Below are positions 1 through 9,271 of a DNA stretch of 49,340 nt, in pieces. Origin of the DNA: Candidatus Kapaibacterium sp. Lineage in GTDB: Bacteria; Bacteroidota; Ignavibacteria; Kapaibacteriales; Kapaibacteriaceae. The first letter of the stretch is position 1; each line of letters starts with the position of its first letter. Under the pieces are notes generated by a model. The model ran no database searches and was not told where the DNA came from. It saw only the letters and a program-made list of their open reading frames with translations. A program made the translations under genes and the position numbers. The stretch is taken from NCBI GenBank assembly GCA_018883125.1, contig VEQR01000017.1:1-49340 (forward strand), read 5' to 3'.

Positions 1-467
1 CCTTCAACTGGCAGGTGGCGAGCCATTTCACCGTTACCGTTCCACTGCTGAAGCGTAGAAACCGAGATCGGTGTCTTTGCTTCGACGGCAATGCCAAAAC
101 CAGTCTTTGTTTCCGACTGGGTGTGCATGTATGCGATGGAAATAGGCACCTTGAGGACCTTGTTCGCCTCAAGTGTGTATTCCTTGTCCATACGCGGACC
201 TTCATTGATCGCCGACGGCGTCATCACACGAACCTTCGTCTTCGTGCGAGAAGAGATCAAAAGCATCATCGGCTGCGCCAATGGTTGCTCCGATGGGCTA
301 GCCCATACCTGTGGGAAAGCCACCATGTAGCGACGGCCTTCGGAAAGTACCATCGTACCGCGCTTTTCCGACGTCTTCGTGTCGTTCGCGGTGGCGTTGC
401 CAATGCAGGTAAGAGCCATCAGGATGAGGGCAGCTACACGCATTGAAAAAGTGGATGCAAGTCTCAT
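1..467 (-). CDS. Secreted IgGFc-binding-like protein, N-terminal part (partial)
   Basis: Open reading frame entering from the left edge; only about 155 N-terminal residues are present. It begins with a signal peptide (basic start, then a hydrophobic stretch ending near CIGNATA). The mature part reads RRYMVAFPQVW, then MMLLISSRTKTKVRV, and later a WNGNGEMARHLPV segment. This is the pattern of the IgGFc-binding-protein-like N-terminal domain of large Bacteroidota surface proteins, and it resembles the start of the 1335-residue protein at 3917-7924. The ATG at 467 is chosen because AAGGAGG lies just upstream; an in-frame ATG at 443 is an alternative. By analogy the full protein is probably long and surface-exposed, perhaps T9SS cargo, but the C-terminus is outside the window. 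Function unknown. Confidence 0.7.
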   Translation of the reverse strand, partial: MRLASTFSMRVAALILMALTCIGNATANDTKTSEKRGTMVLSEGRRYMVAFPQVWASPSEQPLAQPMMLLISSRTKTKVRVMTPSAINEGPRMDKEYTLEANKVLKVPISIAYMHTQSETKTGFGIAVEAKTPISVSTLQQWNGNGEMARHLPVE

Positions 468-519
468 GGACTTCCTCCTTGGGTGATAGAAATGGAGTAT
501 GATTGCCAAAATTCACGTT

Positions 520-535
520 CGTGCCCGGGGGCACG
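520..535. promoter_or_regulatory. GC-rich palindrome upstream of the left-edge secreted gene
   Basis: CGTGCCC and GGGCACG form a perfect 7-bp inverted repeat around two G residues. It lies about 50 bp upstream of the start codon at 467, in a 220-bp intergenic stretch (468-687) that otherwise shows nothing recognisable. It could be an operator or a hairpin in the 5' leader. No regulator can be assigned. Confidence 0.3.
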
Positions 536-687
536 ACTCTAGAAAATAACCGAAAATTTCTTTCGTGCAACGTTGCTTTGGGAGTTTTTTAAGGAATGTG
601 GACAATAATCCTTGTGTCGAATCCGCTGGCAACAAATGAAAGACTACGTCAGACAGAAAAGGTTACATGAAGAAGGGGGCTAAAATT

Positions 688-1635
688 TCATTTTTTGAGC
701 GTTTTTCGAACGTACTTATCCACCGGCACCTCAAGGGGCATACAGAGGAGAACCAGAAAGCCCCCTACGAGAAGATCGACAACGTAATGATATCGCAGGT
801 ACACCGTCCCGAAAATCAGACTTCCTCCGATAATCAGAAACACATATCTATATCGACTTTTGAACCGGAATGCCAGAGCAATATTTACGAGCGTAAGCAT
901 AGTATGGCCGCTCGGCATGCAGTCACGATTCACCACCGACGTCGGATCAGCAACGCCTTTTACAACGCCGCCACCCACGTTGATGATATTTCGGAGCATG
1001 TCGGTTATCCATACACCTGGGAGTTCCTGACTGGTTAATGCGAAGTCGTGGATGGTAAAACGCGGCCCGATGGCCGGAAGGCAGAAGTACAAGAGGTACG
1101 AGATGAAGAACATGAACGTCATCATCCGCGCAAACTGTTCTACACGTTCAAGATCACCACGGTACCAGAGCTCAAGGGCATGCCCAACGGGCAAGAGGTA
1201 GAAGATGAAGTAGCAGAACTGCAGATACTCTGTTAGCACCGGGTGGGCAAACTGATACAGCCACACGGTGGGATCCACACCAAACAAAGCCCTGTCAGCC
1301 GCAATGAGCCACGTATCATAGTCGTGGGGATGAACGACGGGTACAAAAAGGTGTGTCTGGTCATATAGCATGTAGATGACCGGCACCACGTAGAACAGCC
1401 GGACGAAACGAATTGCCGATGAATCCGTGAGTCTTGTGAGAACAATCGTACTGGCGATAAGGGTTAGCACAAGGACGTTCGTCCACACAGTAGTGGCACT
1501 TCCGTGAATCCATTGATGCAGAACGATTGCCAGAATGCTGTAGAGTGCCAGCATAAGACTTGTGTAGAGGTCTGCAGAGTTCCAATCCTTGGCAATGATC
1601 TTGCCGATCTCGCGAAAGCTGACCCGGCTGTTCAT
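688..1635 (-). CDS. PAP2-superfamily membrane phosphatase/phosphotransferase
   Basis: A 315-residue integral membrane protein with about six hydrophobic segments. The PAP2 (type 2 phosphatidic acid phosphatase) signatures are visible: GPR near residues 190-192, PSGHT at 241-245 with the catalytic-type His, and RYHYVVD at 281-287 with the second His. The layout, with motifs in the C-terminal third after a long multi-span N-terminus, resembles the inositolphosphotransferase (AUR1/PAP2_3-like) branch more than small undecaprenyl-diphosphate phosphatases. It probably dephosphorylates or transfers lipid phosphate groups at the inner membrane; the substrate cannot be read from sequence. The start codon overlaps the rsmA stop by 4 bases, so it is probably the last gene of the HIT-rsmA-PAP2 operon. 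Confidence 0.82.
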   Translation of the reverse strand: MNSRVSFREIGKIIAKDWNSADLYTSLMLALYSILAIVLHQWIHGSATTVWTNVLVLTLIASTIVLTRLTDSSAIRFVRLFYVVPVIYMLYDQTHLFVPVVHPHDYDTWLIAADRALFGVDPTVWLYQFAHPVLTEYLQFCYFIFYLLPVGHALELWYRGDLERVEQFARMMTFMFFISYLLYFCLPAIGPRFTIHDFALTSQELPGVWITDMLRNIINVGGGVVKGVADPTSVVNRDCMPSGHTMLTLVNIALAFRFKSRYRYVFLIIGGSLIFGTVYLRYHYVVDLLVGGFLVLLCMPLEVPVDKYVRKTLKK

Positions 1636-2483
1636 AGCGTTACTCCGGGCGGGCTATTTCGAACCAAATGCGTGGTTTGAATCGATCGATAGATTCGACC
1701 TAACACGTCAGGAGAGCACTCCTCAGCGCGCGCCCGAGACAAGTCGATACCACAGTGCAGAGAATCCTCGCGCAGCGGTACAGTATTTCGACCCGACCAG
1801 GCGGCAAGTGCATTGGTCATCACCTTGCGTCGCTGACTAAACGCAGACCGCACGAAGTCCATAAACTCCCGTTGAGGCAATCCGTCAGCCGTACCATTGA
1901 GAAGATCAAATCGCACAACCGAAGATGTTACCGCCGGACGGGGAAAAAACGATCCAGGCTGCACATGAAACATGAGCTTTGCCGACCCATAGAGCCAGCT
2001 GGCAACCGAGAGTATGCCATAGTCTTTCGAACCGACATTGGCCACACAGCGGCGCGCAACCTCTCGCTGCATCATGAATACCGCGCGGGATACGTCAAGA
2101 CGCTGGTCGAACATCCAAAACAGTAAGGGGCTGGTGATCGCATAGGGAATGTTTCCGATGATACAGCGGTGATCCCTTTGCTCGTCTGCCAAGATGTCGG
2201 CGACACGTGCCGTCAGCGCATCACCCTGGACGATGCGCACTCGACCGGATCGCACCCATGGTTGATCACGCAGGAACTCCACCGCCCGAGCATCAAGTTC
2301 GACCGCTGCTATCTTTTTGGCCGGTGAATCCACAAGATGCGTCGTTAACGCCCCCTTCCCCGGACCGATCTCGACGACCGAATCTTGCGGGGTCAGCTGC
2401 AAAGCTCCGACGATGTTTCGGGCTATGCCGACGTCTGTCAAAAAATTCTGACTGTATCGACGCTGAGGCGCAAAGGAGCTCAC
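1632..2483 (-). CDS. rsmA: 16S rRNA (adenine1518/1519-N6)-dimethyltransferase RsmA
   Basis: RsmA (KsgA) dimethylates the two adjacent adenines in the 3'-terminal helix of 16S rRNA late in small-subunit assembly, using S-adenosylmethionine. The 283-residue length is normal. The sequence shows SQNFL at residues 11-15, the SAM-binding EIGPGKG loop around 38-44, the acidic VELDARA strand near 61-67 and the catalytic NIPY motif at 111-114. Loss of this enzyme gives kasugamycin resistance in E. coli (established). The gene overlaps the HIT gene upstream and the PAP2 gene downstream by 4 bases each, so translation is probably coupled. Confidence 0.95.
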   Translation of the reverse strand: MSSFAPQRRYSQNFLTDVGIARNIVGALQLTPQDSVVEIGPGKGALTTHLVDSPAKKIAAVELDARAVEFLRDQPWVRSGRVRIVQGDALTARVADILADEQRDHRCIIGNIPYAITSPLLFWMFDQRLDVSRAVFMMQREVARRCVANVGSKDYGILSVASWLYGSAKLMFHVQPGSFFPRPAVTSSVVRFDLLNGTADGLPQREFMDFVRSAFSQRRKVMTNALAAWSGRNTVPLREDSLHCGIDLSRARAEECSPDVLGRIYRSIQTTHLVRNSPPGVTL

Positions 2484-2986
2484 AATCCCACCTGCCCATT
2501 CAATCCAATTGCCTCAGTGACCCTTTGCCATGTGTCTTCAAGTTTCTCCGATGCCACCTTAACGTTTGCCACAACGGGCATAAAGTTGGTGTCACCATCC
2601 CACCGTGGTACAACATGTACGTGGCAGTGATCTGGTACGCCTGCACCGGCGGCTGAACCGAGATTCATCCCAATATTCAAGCCATGCGGCTTATAGACGT
2701 GAGTGACGGCTCGGCTGGCAAGGCGCACGGATTGCATCAGGCACGCATAAGTGATGTCATCAAGGTCCAGAAGATCACCGTTATGGGCCTTCGGAGCAAC
2801 CAGAAGATGTCCGCTCGAATACGGATACTTGTTCAAAATGATCACCGAGTGCTCGGCGATATGGACGATGCCACGTTCCTGGGACACATGGTCATGTTCA
2901 ACAGCCTGACACAAAAAGCATGAGGCGCTGTCAGCGTCAGCCTGCGTCACGTACTGCCGCCGCCAAGGTGCCCAGAGATTCTTCAT
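2480..2986 (-). CDS. HIT-family nucleotide hydrolase/phosphorylase
   Basis: A 168-residue histidine-triad protein. The triad HCHVHVV is at residues 120-126, and the substrate-binding strand NKYPYSSGHLLVAPKAH precedes it. A CxxC pair at 23-26 with downstream His residues may bind zinc, as in diadenosine-polyphosphate-type HIT proteins. The opening MKNLWAPWRRQYV is typical of the Ap4A-phosphorylase-like branch. It is likely to cleave dinucleoside polyphosphates or nucleoside phosphoramidates in the cytoplasm; the exact substrate is not determined. First gene of the operon with rsmA and the PAP2 gene; its stop overlaps the rsmA start by 4 bases. Confidence 0.88.
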   Translation of the reverse strand: MKNLWAPWRRQYVTQADADSASCFLCQAVEHDHVSQERGIVHIAEHSVIILNKYPYSSGHLLVAPKAHNGDLLDLDDITYACLMQSVRLASRAVTHVYKPHGLNIGMNLGSAAGAGVPDHCHVHVVPRWDGDTNFMPVVANVKVASEKLEDTWQRVTEAIGLNGQVGL

Positions 2987-3037
2987 TCGTCCTGCAGCTC
3001 AATTTCGAAATGGGGCTCAACAGGTCTCCAAAATAGC

Positions 3038-3062
3038 GATGCCCACTCGGAGAGTGGGCATC
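3038..3062 (-). terminator. Rho-independent terminator after the outer-membrane barrel gene
   Basis: Perfect 11-bp inverted repeat GATGCCCACTC/GAGTGGGCATC with a 3-nt loop. On the minus strand the stem is followed by GCTATTTTGG, a short T tract, which fits termination of the gene ending at 3093. The plus-strand side has no T tract. Confidence 0.75.
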
Positions 3063-3092
3063 AGATCGTTGACGATGAGTTGTGGCGGGCGC

Positions 3093-3905
3093 TTACAGTG
3101 CAAAGCGCACGTCGACGCCAACCTGGAGAGCGTTGACACGGAGATTGTCCGCATCGCTCAGCTTGGTCACACCAAAGTTGTAATACGCACAAGGAACAAC
3201 GAGAATGCGTCCAACAGTGATCTCATATTGCACGCCAGCCTTGATGGCAAGACGCATGGTCGAGTGTCCTGGAATGTCATCCTCAGCCGTGATAGCAGTG
3301 CGACCAAAATTCTCGTACTTCGTTCCTGGCTTTTCTTTGAACACAGCGTTTGATGGCGAAATCAGGTTCATTCGCTGGATGCGCTGTACGCCAGAAACAA
3401 ACCCAACCGTTGGGCCGACAACAACGCCAAAGTTCGAATTGAACAGGTTGAGCTTATAGATCAGCTCAATGTCGAATGTCGAGTATTGGATGTCCGCCGT
3501 GTGCTCAACTTCGGAGAACACAACGTTGCCAGTGGATGAATCGATCGATGGGAGGATATCACCGCCCTGTTGGAAGAAGGCCGGAAACGTATTGTACACA
3601 GCGCGCCCAATGATCGACGACTTCGATTCACGCGGCTTACCGAGCAAATATTCGAATGAGATACCGGCGTAGTAACCGTTCTTCGTGCCACCTGTAAAGG
3701 TTGGGCAAAGAACATCGCCGGACACAGACTGGAAACTCGACGAGTGCAATGAGTTGTTGTAGCCGAAGACCGGTCCCACGTAAATACGCGGGGCACGACG
3801 TGCCGGCTGCAGAGGCGTTGCACGCGCGCCAATTTCCTGCTGGGCCAGCAGGGATGACGTCGCAAGGAAGAACACTGCAAGGACTGCGGAACTAATTTGC
3901 CTCAT
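3093..3905 (-). CDS. Outer-membrane beta-barrel protein
   Basis: A 270-residue exported protein. Residues 1-22 form a Sec signal peptide (hydrophobic AVLAVFFLATSSLLA, cleavage before QQE). The mature part alternates short polar and aromatic strands (GPVFGYNNS, YYAGISFEYLLG, YSTFDIELIYKLNL, PTVGFVSGVQ, MRLAIKAGVQYEITVG) and ends in VGVDVRFAL with a near-terminal Phe, as expected for a small outer-membrane barrel. It has no informative catalytic motif. It lies 11 bases downstream of the 1335-residue T9SS protein on the same strand and is followed by a clear terminator at 3038-3062, so the two may be cotranscribed. Role unknown. Confidence 0.7.
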   Translation of the reverse strand: MRQISSAVLAVFFLATSSLLAQQEIGARATPLQPARRAPRIYVGPVFGYNNSLHSSSFQSVSGDVLCPTFTGGTKNGYYAGISFEYLLGKPRESKSSIIGRAVYNTFPAFFQQGGDILPSIDSSTGNVVFSEVEHTADIQYSTFDIELIYKLNLFNSNFGVVVGPTVGFVSGVQRIQRMNLISPSNAVFKEKPGTKYENFGRTAITAEDDIPGHSTMRLAIKAGVQYEITVGRILVVPCAYYNFGVTKLSDADNLRVNALQVGVDVRFAL

Positions 3906-3916
3906 ACTCGATTGCC

Positions 3917-6900
3917 CTAGTTGACGATGATGATGTTCGTGACCTCGACCCCGTATTCATGGCTGACAACGAGCCTGTAGACCCCAGATGCCAGATTAGA
4001 ACATGAGAAATTACAATGTTGACTGCCCTTTTGCAAAGACAAATGTTCCGATAGTGGAAAATGTTGTCCAGAGAGGGATTCAAGCCAGACGCGTGCGTGC
4101 GTTGCTACGGAGGCTGTAACACGAACCGAAAGACTCGACGCGAATGGATGCCCAAGTGGCTCGACGAAGACCCCGGGGCGAGTGCCAACTTCTACCATTC
4201 GCAGTCGTGAACCACATGGATCAACACGAAACTCCTGAGCTGGAGACGCGCTTTGCCGGAAGCACGGTGTGCCATCCAGAACGGCGATGCATTCCCGGGC
4301 GTCAGGATCGTTCCAGATCATCGTGCCATAGAGTCGGCCCGTTAGCTTCCATGGCCCTGGTACCTGATCTCGCAGTCGGATCAGAATAGCCCCTTGGCTT
4401 TGAGTTATCTCGGCATCAACCTTGCGGGTGACGCCATTGCGTTCGAGATAGACGCTCGTTGAATCGCTGACATCCACCACGAACCGATCTCTCTCGATCA
4501 ACAGATGCATTGCCGGCTGAACTGGCACAGCCTGAACGTCCGGCAGAATGGCTTCCGTGGTGATCCAGGCAGGCCCGGCCGTCAATAGCGGCGCTCCAAG
4601 TATCTGCATCGAAACCGACGCGTAGCCGGACTCTACAACTACCTCAACGGAATCGGAGTAGACATTCCCGGCGGAATCAATAACGCCAAGCGTCACCATA
4701 TACGGCGTGAGCGTGTCCCATTGCATCGTGACGGTATCTGACCAGCTCTGACCTGGATCGATGTAACGGGGCTTGGCAGTACCGTCAAGGTTGCCGAAGA
4801 CCGATATCCCAGAGGATCGAGCAACGAGATACACGGAGTCAATGACTGCGCGCGCTGTTCCGTCATTCCTGATGGAAAGGATCACGGGCTCGTCGGTACA
4901 TGCTCGGACACGCAGTTTCGTCTTGACCGCAACAACCGGACGCGCCTGAGGAAGCGGCACGCCAACCACGAGCAAACGGAACCTGGTATGTTCATGAACT
5001 CCGGGCTGGGGTGATGCGTCGTGTTCAATGTCGATCGTACATACATGGCGCCCCAAGCGCCCAGGCGTGAAGGAAACAACATCGCTCAGGATCGACATCA
5101 ACGGTATTGACCTGCCAGCAAGTCCTCGAAGCGATTCGGGGATCGTGAATGCCGATGAATCCGGGCCGACGATGGTGACAGAATACACCTTCAAGTCGGT
5201 ATTTCCACGGTCAAATCCGGTTGACACCAGTCCTGCGAGACTATCACGGGTGGTATTCACCACCACGGAATCAAAGTCGATATCGCGGACAAAGATGTCC
5301 GGCATAATGCCAACACCCCGGAACTCAATGGTGACCGGAGCATGCTGACTCCAGTCGATAGCGATTGGCACAACGTGTCGAAGGGTACCGCGTTGATTGG
5401 GCCGGAAGGAAGCAGAAACCAGCACCGAATCCCCCGCCGCCATGCGAGCCCCCTTCACGAGCTTATCGGAACTCACGATCAGCGACGCGGGTAAACCACT
5501 CAGATCGCCGGTCGCCACGCACCATCCGCTGCCGGTGTTCCGAATCCAGAACGTGGTGTCATTCACGCTCCCAAGACGGCGTTCTCGCCAATCAATGATG
5601 ATGGACCCAACCTGTGGCCGAACACCCCGAGCTCTGTAGGTGAGAATCGCCTCGTCTGACTGATCCGAGACAACCGAGTCCCGTCGCAGTGCCGCGCCCT
5701 CGCGACGAGCCACGAAGCAGACGTCAACCCAGAGCGTATCTCCGGGACCAATGAATCTTGGCAGACCGAGACGTGCGGTGTCAACAACGAAACTGGTGTC
5801 GATTCGCGTTGAGACAAGCTGCTCAACATCCACAGGTTTGTCACCACCGTTAACGATAGCCACCCTGCCACACGCCGTGTCACCGAGTCGAACGTCGCCC
5901 AGATCGATAGAGTCGCCCTTGAGACTGGCACTCAGACGTGTCTTCGCAAAAATGTTCCTCGTAAGACCACATGGAAGCTGAATGACGATGGTCGCGGCCA
6001 TGGCCGTTGAGTCTGCCCACTGGGTGGCGCATATCGTCACAAACGCTGAGTCTCGAGGACGAATAGCAAAGCTGCCCTTTGGACTTGCCACCACGAATCG
6101 CTGATTTCCCTGCACCAACAGTGACTTAATGAAGACCGGTGTGGAATCCCGGTTTCGCACCACGATCGTTGTGCATCCCTGCCGACCTCGACGTGCATCG
6201 ATGAGCACATCGCGGGCGACGTCGATCGATGGTGCGTCGTATCGGTATAGCCACTCGCGACCATTGCCGCGGTCATCATACGCCTGAATAACGATCTGCG
6301 CATCCTTGGTCAGGTCACGGACGATCGCGTCAAAATTGACGGTACCGAATGAATCAATGGGATTCGAAATGGTCCATTGATAGTTGAATGTGCTCGCGCC
6401 GACGACGGTAACATCCTTCAAGTGGGCCGAATCCTTTGAGACATCGGCAATGCGACCAGAAACAGTTCCACAGTCAAGAGTCAGTTCGTAGACAGGGGGC
6501 GTAATATCCCGCCGACGAATGGGATCAAAGGCAATGCCGACAAGATTCGCATACGAATCGGCATCGGACGTCCCATACATCACGGCACTGAATGTGCCCG
6601 AATCACACGTCATTAGGAACGACCCCTCCTGCAACCGCACCTGCGCCCAATGAATGGTTGTACCGGGCACAACCTGGTTAGCGAGCTGCGGTGCAAGCGA
6701 AAGCGCAGACCTGGCCCCGATCATGAGCGAAGGCAGAGCTTCCGGAGTGGCAAGGAGATTGATAAAATAGTAGAATCTCTGGCTGGCATTCGAAGCAACG
6801 CGCTCGAGTGTTGGAAACCGGAAGAGCGACTCATTGACGTACTGCTCGATGGGAGGTGCGATGACCATTGCAGGGTCACAGTTTGTTTGCACGCCATTCT

Positions 6901-7924
6901 GACTCGACATGTGCTGCACCAGAAAGAACGGGTCGGGCGAGCTCCAGGAGGCAGGCTCGGCAAGGCTGGTATCAACGTAGCTTCCGATGTTCGGGAGATT
7001 CCACGTCCTTGTTCCCAGGCGGGTCGTCACGGTAACAGTCTGGTTCGGCATCGAGGCCATGATCCTCAGAACGTCTGGCCTGCCGCTCAGAGCAAAGGGC
7101 GCGGTGGCATAGGACTTGCCCCATTTTGTTGCCGGCGGAAGCTGTTCGACAAGATGGTCCTTGGAGGATCCGGAGTCCAGGGGAATACTCGAGCGCATAT
7201 GCCCGGATATGAGCGCCACGGGTTTACTCGAGGTGATCGATGAACCTGTTAGATCGTCCTTGCCGTAGGCCGTGGGTTTGGCCTGGACGAGATAGCAATC
7301 ACCGCGGTTGAGGATTACCGACGCCATCGTGTTGGGCGCTACACCCGCCATGGTCGTGGTCGTTGGAGTGATATCCACCTGTGTGCCATCCTCGACGGCC
7401 ATGACCATGAACTCCCCGCTTCGCAGCATGGTGGAGGTTGGATTTCTATTCCGCTTGTACCGGTCAGAAGGGCGGTTGATGCTGTAATACTGCGTCCCGA
7501 GATGCCGAATGGGAATTGCCGCGTAGGTATCGGTAGACTGCGCCAACGTGTTGAGAACGTAAACAACGATGGGCACATCCGAGGTAATGAAGAGAGACTT
7601 CCTCTGCGGCACTTCCGATGCGTTGTTGACGTGATACACGTGAACAGACTCAACATGCACCGAATTGGCCGGCACGGTAACGATCGATTCACCGGAGAAC
7701 GGCGACGAAATGCGCACCGTAGCATCGAATTGCGAGGAGATGAATATCTGCAGGCGTGGATCGATCCCCACTTCAAGCAGTTCGTTCTGCATGAAGCCAA
7801 CGATGAACGACGTTCCTTCGAGTGACGATGCACCTCGTCGCGGCAATACTCTCTCAACCTGAGCCGCAACATGCAGGCTGTTGAGGAGGCAAAAAATGGC
7901 GACGATGAGTGGAAGGGGCTTCAC
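3917..7924 (-). CDS. Giant T9SS-exported surface protein with IgGFc-binding-like and ASH-type repeats
   Basis: 1335 residues. A signal peptide (residues 1-21, ending AAQ) is followed by an IgGFc-binding-protein-like region (about 35-460; GTSFIVGF, LQIFISSQFDATVRI, PIVVYVLNTL, YGKDDLTGSSI). An Ig-like segment follows, then several hydin/ASH-type modules (about 580-1010) marked by phrases such as NGGDKPVDVEQL, IRNTGSGW and FRPNQRGTLRHVV. The last 80 or so residues form a T9SS type A sorting domain (PLGHPFASSLSVRV, then SGVYRLVVSHEYG). It is inferred to be exported through the outer membrane and attached to the surface. No enzyme motif is seen. The gene at the left edge has a similar N-terminus. 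It starts 30 bases after the stop of the OstA-like gene. Confidence 0.8.
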   Translation of the reverse strand: MKPLPLIVAIFCLLNSLHVAAQVERVLPRRGASSLEGTSFIVGFMQNELLEVGIDPRLQIFISSQFDATVRISSPFSGESIVTVPANSVHVESVHVYHVNNASEVPQRKSLFITSDVPIVVYVLNTLAQSTDTYAAIPIRHLGTQYYSINRPSDRYKRNRNPTSTMLRSGEFMVMAVEDGTQVDITPTTTTMAGVAPNTMASVILNRGDCYLVQAKPTAYGKDDLTGSSITSSKPVALISGHMRSSIPLDSGSSKDHLVEQLPPATKWGKSYATAPFALSGRPDVLRIMASMPNQTVTVTTRLGTRTWNLPNIGSYVDTSLAEPASWSSPDPFFLVQHMSSQNGVQTNCDPAMVIAPPIEQYVNESLFRFPTLERVASNASQRFYYFINLLATPEALPSLMIGARSALSLAPQLANQVVPGTTIHWAQVRLQEGSFLMTCDSGTFSAVMYGTSDADSYANLVGIAFDPIRRRDITPPVYELTLDCGTVSGRIADVSKDSAHLKDVTVVGASTFNYQWTISNPIDSFGTVNFDAIVRDLTKDAQIVIQAYDDRGNGREWLYRYDAPSIDVARDVLIDARRGRQGCTTIVVRNRDSTPVFIKSLLVQGNQRFVVASPKGSFAIRPRDSAFVTICATQWADSTAMAATIVIQLPCGLTRNIFAKTRLSASLKGDSIDLGDVRLGDTACGRVAIVNGGDKPVDVEQLVSTRIDTSFVVDTARLGLPRFIGPGDTLWVDVCFVARREGAALRRDSVVSDQSDEAILTYRARGVRPQVGSIIIDWRERRLGSVNDTTFWIRNTGSGWCVATGDLSGLPASLIVSSDKLVKGARMAAGDSVLVSASFRPNQRGTLRHVVPIAIDWSQHAPVTIEFRGVGIMPDIFVRDIDFDSVVVNTTRDSLAGLVSTGFDRGNTDLKVYSVTIVGPDSSAFTIPESLRGLAGRSIPLMSILSDVVSFTPGRLGRHVCTIDIEHDASPQPGVHEHTRFRLLVVGVPLPQARPVVAVKTKLRVRACTDEPVILSIRNDGTARAVIDSVYLVARSSGISVFGNLDGTAKPRYIDPGQSWSDTVTMQWDTLTPYMVTLGVIDSAGNVYSDSVEVVVESGYASVSMQILGAPLLTAGPAWITTEAILPDVQAVPVQPAMHLLIERDRFVVDVSDSTSVYLERNGVTRKVDAEITQSQGAILIRLRDQVPGPWKLTGRLYGTMIWNDPDARECIAVLDGTPCFRQSASPAQEFRVDPCGSRLRMVEVGTRPGVFVEPLGHPFASSLSVRVTASVATHARVWLESLSGQHFPLSEHLSLQKGSQHCNFSCSNLASGVYRLVVSHEYGVEVTNIIIVN

Positions 7925-7953
7925 ATCGCGTCGATGTTACGACAATTCAGCGG

Positions 7954-9243
7954 TTAGCGCAATAGAGCCCGTCGAGACAGGCAGGGCACATACTGAGGCC
8001 GGCCATCGGGAATTCGGACTCCGGGCAGAAGGAATTCTGGCTCACGATCGCGCACAAGCCGCTCCGGATGACTCTCCCCGCTCACACCTCCCAACCAGAC
8101 GACGTCGGTGACCTCATCGGAGATGATGCCCGCCTCGATAGAGTCGGCGGCGACCTTGGCCAGCCCCTTTCGCTCGCCCGATTCCTTCCGAAATGTGATA
8201 CTTACGGCATCGCCGTTGGCACGAAGAGTGCGTACGGTATCAGAGACAAATCGCATTACGATTGTGTTTCCCGATATCTGATCGAATCGCACAGGTAACA
8301 GCGTGTCGGATGGTGACAGAAGTACGGCCTTGCCTGTTCCGGTAACCGTTCTCAATTGGCGGTCCTTCGATTCAGCGGTGATTGTGTCGGCCTGCAGAAC
8401 AGACGAGTCCGACCAGACCGTTGGTGATTCGGTCAGGAGAATGATGCCGGCGGCATCATTGTAGTGCAACACTCCGGAAGTCGAAGCCGTAGAGCCGCGT
8501 ACCATACGCACATTACCGGTTGCGACGAGCAGCGACGCAGACTCGCCCTGTGACGTCGGCCGCGATTGAAGTTTGTCGCCGGAGATGTATGTCGTGTCAG
8601 CAGAATCAACGGAGTCCGCCGACCATGACCAGGCCTGCGCCGCACCGATCAATTCGATCGAACGTCCAGCGGCGTCCCTCCGTGCCACGTTGGAGCGAAA
8701 CCACGCGTTACCTGCCGAATCCAAGATCTGCACGTTTCCGCGAGCAAGCATGGTGTCTCGATCCCGGTCATACTCCAGAGAATCGCACCAGATCCGGACG
8801 CTGTCATCAATCGCGCGAACATCGCGTTGGAACGACGCCAGTCGCCGCCGTAGGTCATACGACCCCGCCTTGCTGGTAACCACAACGTCCTTCTGCTGAA
8901 CCCGGATACCATTCGCTGCTGTCGCAATCGATGTAGCCCCTTCATAGGTGATTGCCGGAGCAGAGATTGTAAGATCCCCCTGCCGAATCTCCACCGAACC
9001 GGTGAGCTCGACGCTGTTTCGCGCAACGTCGTGGAGAACTTTATGGCAGCGCCCTGTCACGTTTCCTTGGGCAAATCGCACGTTACCGATGAATGTCCGT
9101 ATGGCTGACCCCATCGGTCCGGTTCCCACAAGACTGTCAGCATGTTCGAGAATGATCGGAATCTCCGGTCCAACGGCGTCCTGCGCAGATAGCCTTGGCA
9201 CAAGAGCCAGCGACGTGAATATGATGAGAATTACATGAATCAT
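7954..9243 (-). CDS. OstA/LptA-like LPS-transport periplasmic protein
   Basis: About 429 residues. A signal peptide (IHVILIIFTSLALVPRLSAQ) precedes repeated OstA-type beta strands: RTFIGNVRFAQGNV, SVELTGSVEIRQGDLTI, DRDTMLARGNVQILD, SLLVATGNVRMVRG. Families of this kind (OstA-like in Bacteroidota) form a beta-jellyroll bridge carrying lipopolysaccharide across the periplasm; that role is inferred here. The frame stays open upstream to 9663, but that part is antisense to hflX and lacks signal-peptide logic, so the ATG at 9243 is preferred. TAGTTTTG (TAnnTTTG type) sits on this strand at 9257-9250, almost against the start, which would give a very short leader. Divergent from hflX with only 28 bases between start codons. 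Confidence 0.72.
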   Translation of the reverse strand: MIHVILIIFTSLALVPRLSAQDAVGPEIPIILEHADSLVGTGPMGSAIRTFIGNVRFAQGNVTGRCHKVLHDVARNSVELTGSVEIRQGDLTISAPAITYEGATSIATAANGIRVQQKDVVVTSKAGSYDLRRRLASFQRDVRAIDDSVRIWCDSLEYDRDRDTMLARGNVQILDSAGNAWFRSNVARRDAAGRSIELIGAAQAWSWSADSVDSADTTYISGDKLQSRPTSQGESASLLVATGNVRMVRGSTASTSGVLHYNDAAGIILLTESPTVWSDSSVLQADTITAESKDRQLRTVTGTGKAVLLSPSDTLLPVRFDQISGNTIVMRFVSDTVRTLRANGDAVSITFRKESGERKGLAKVAADSIEAGIISDEVTDVVWLGGVSGESHPERLVRDREPEFLLPGVRIPDGRPQYVPCLSRRALLR

Positions 9244-9271
9244 ACCACCCAAAACTACGCCACGCACCAAC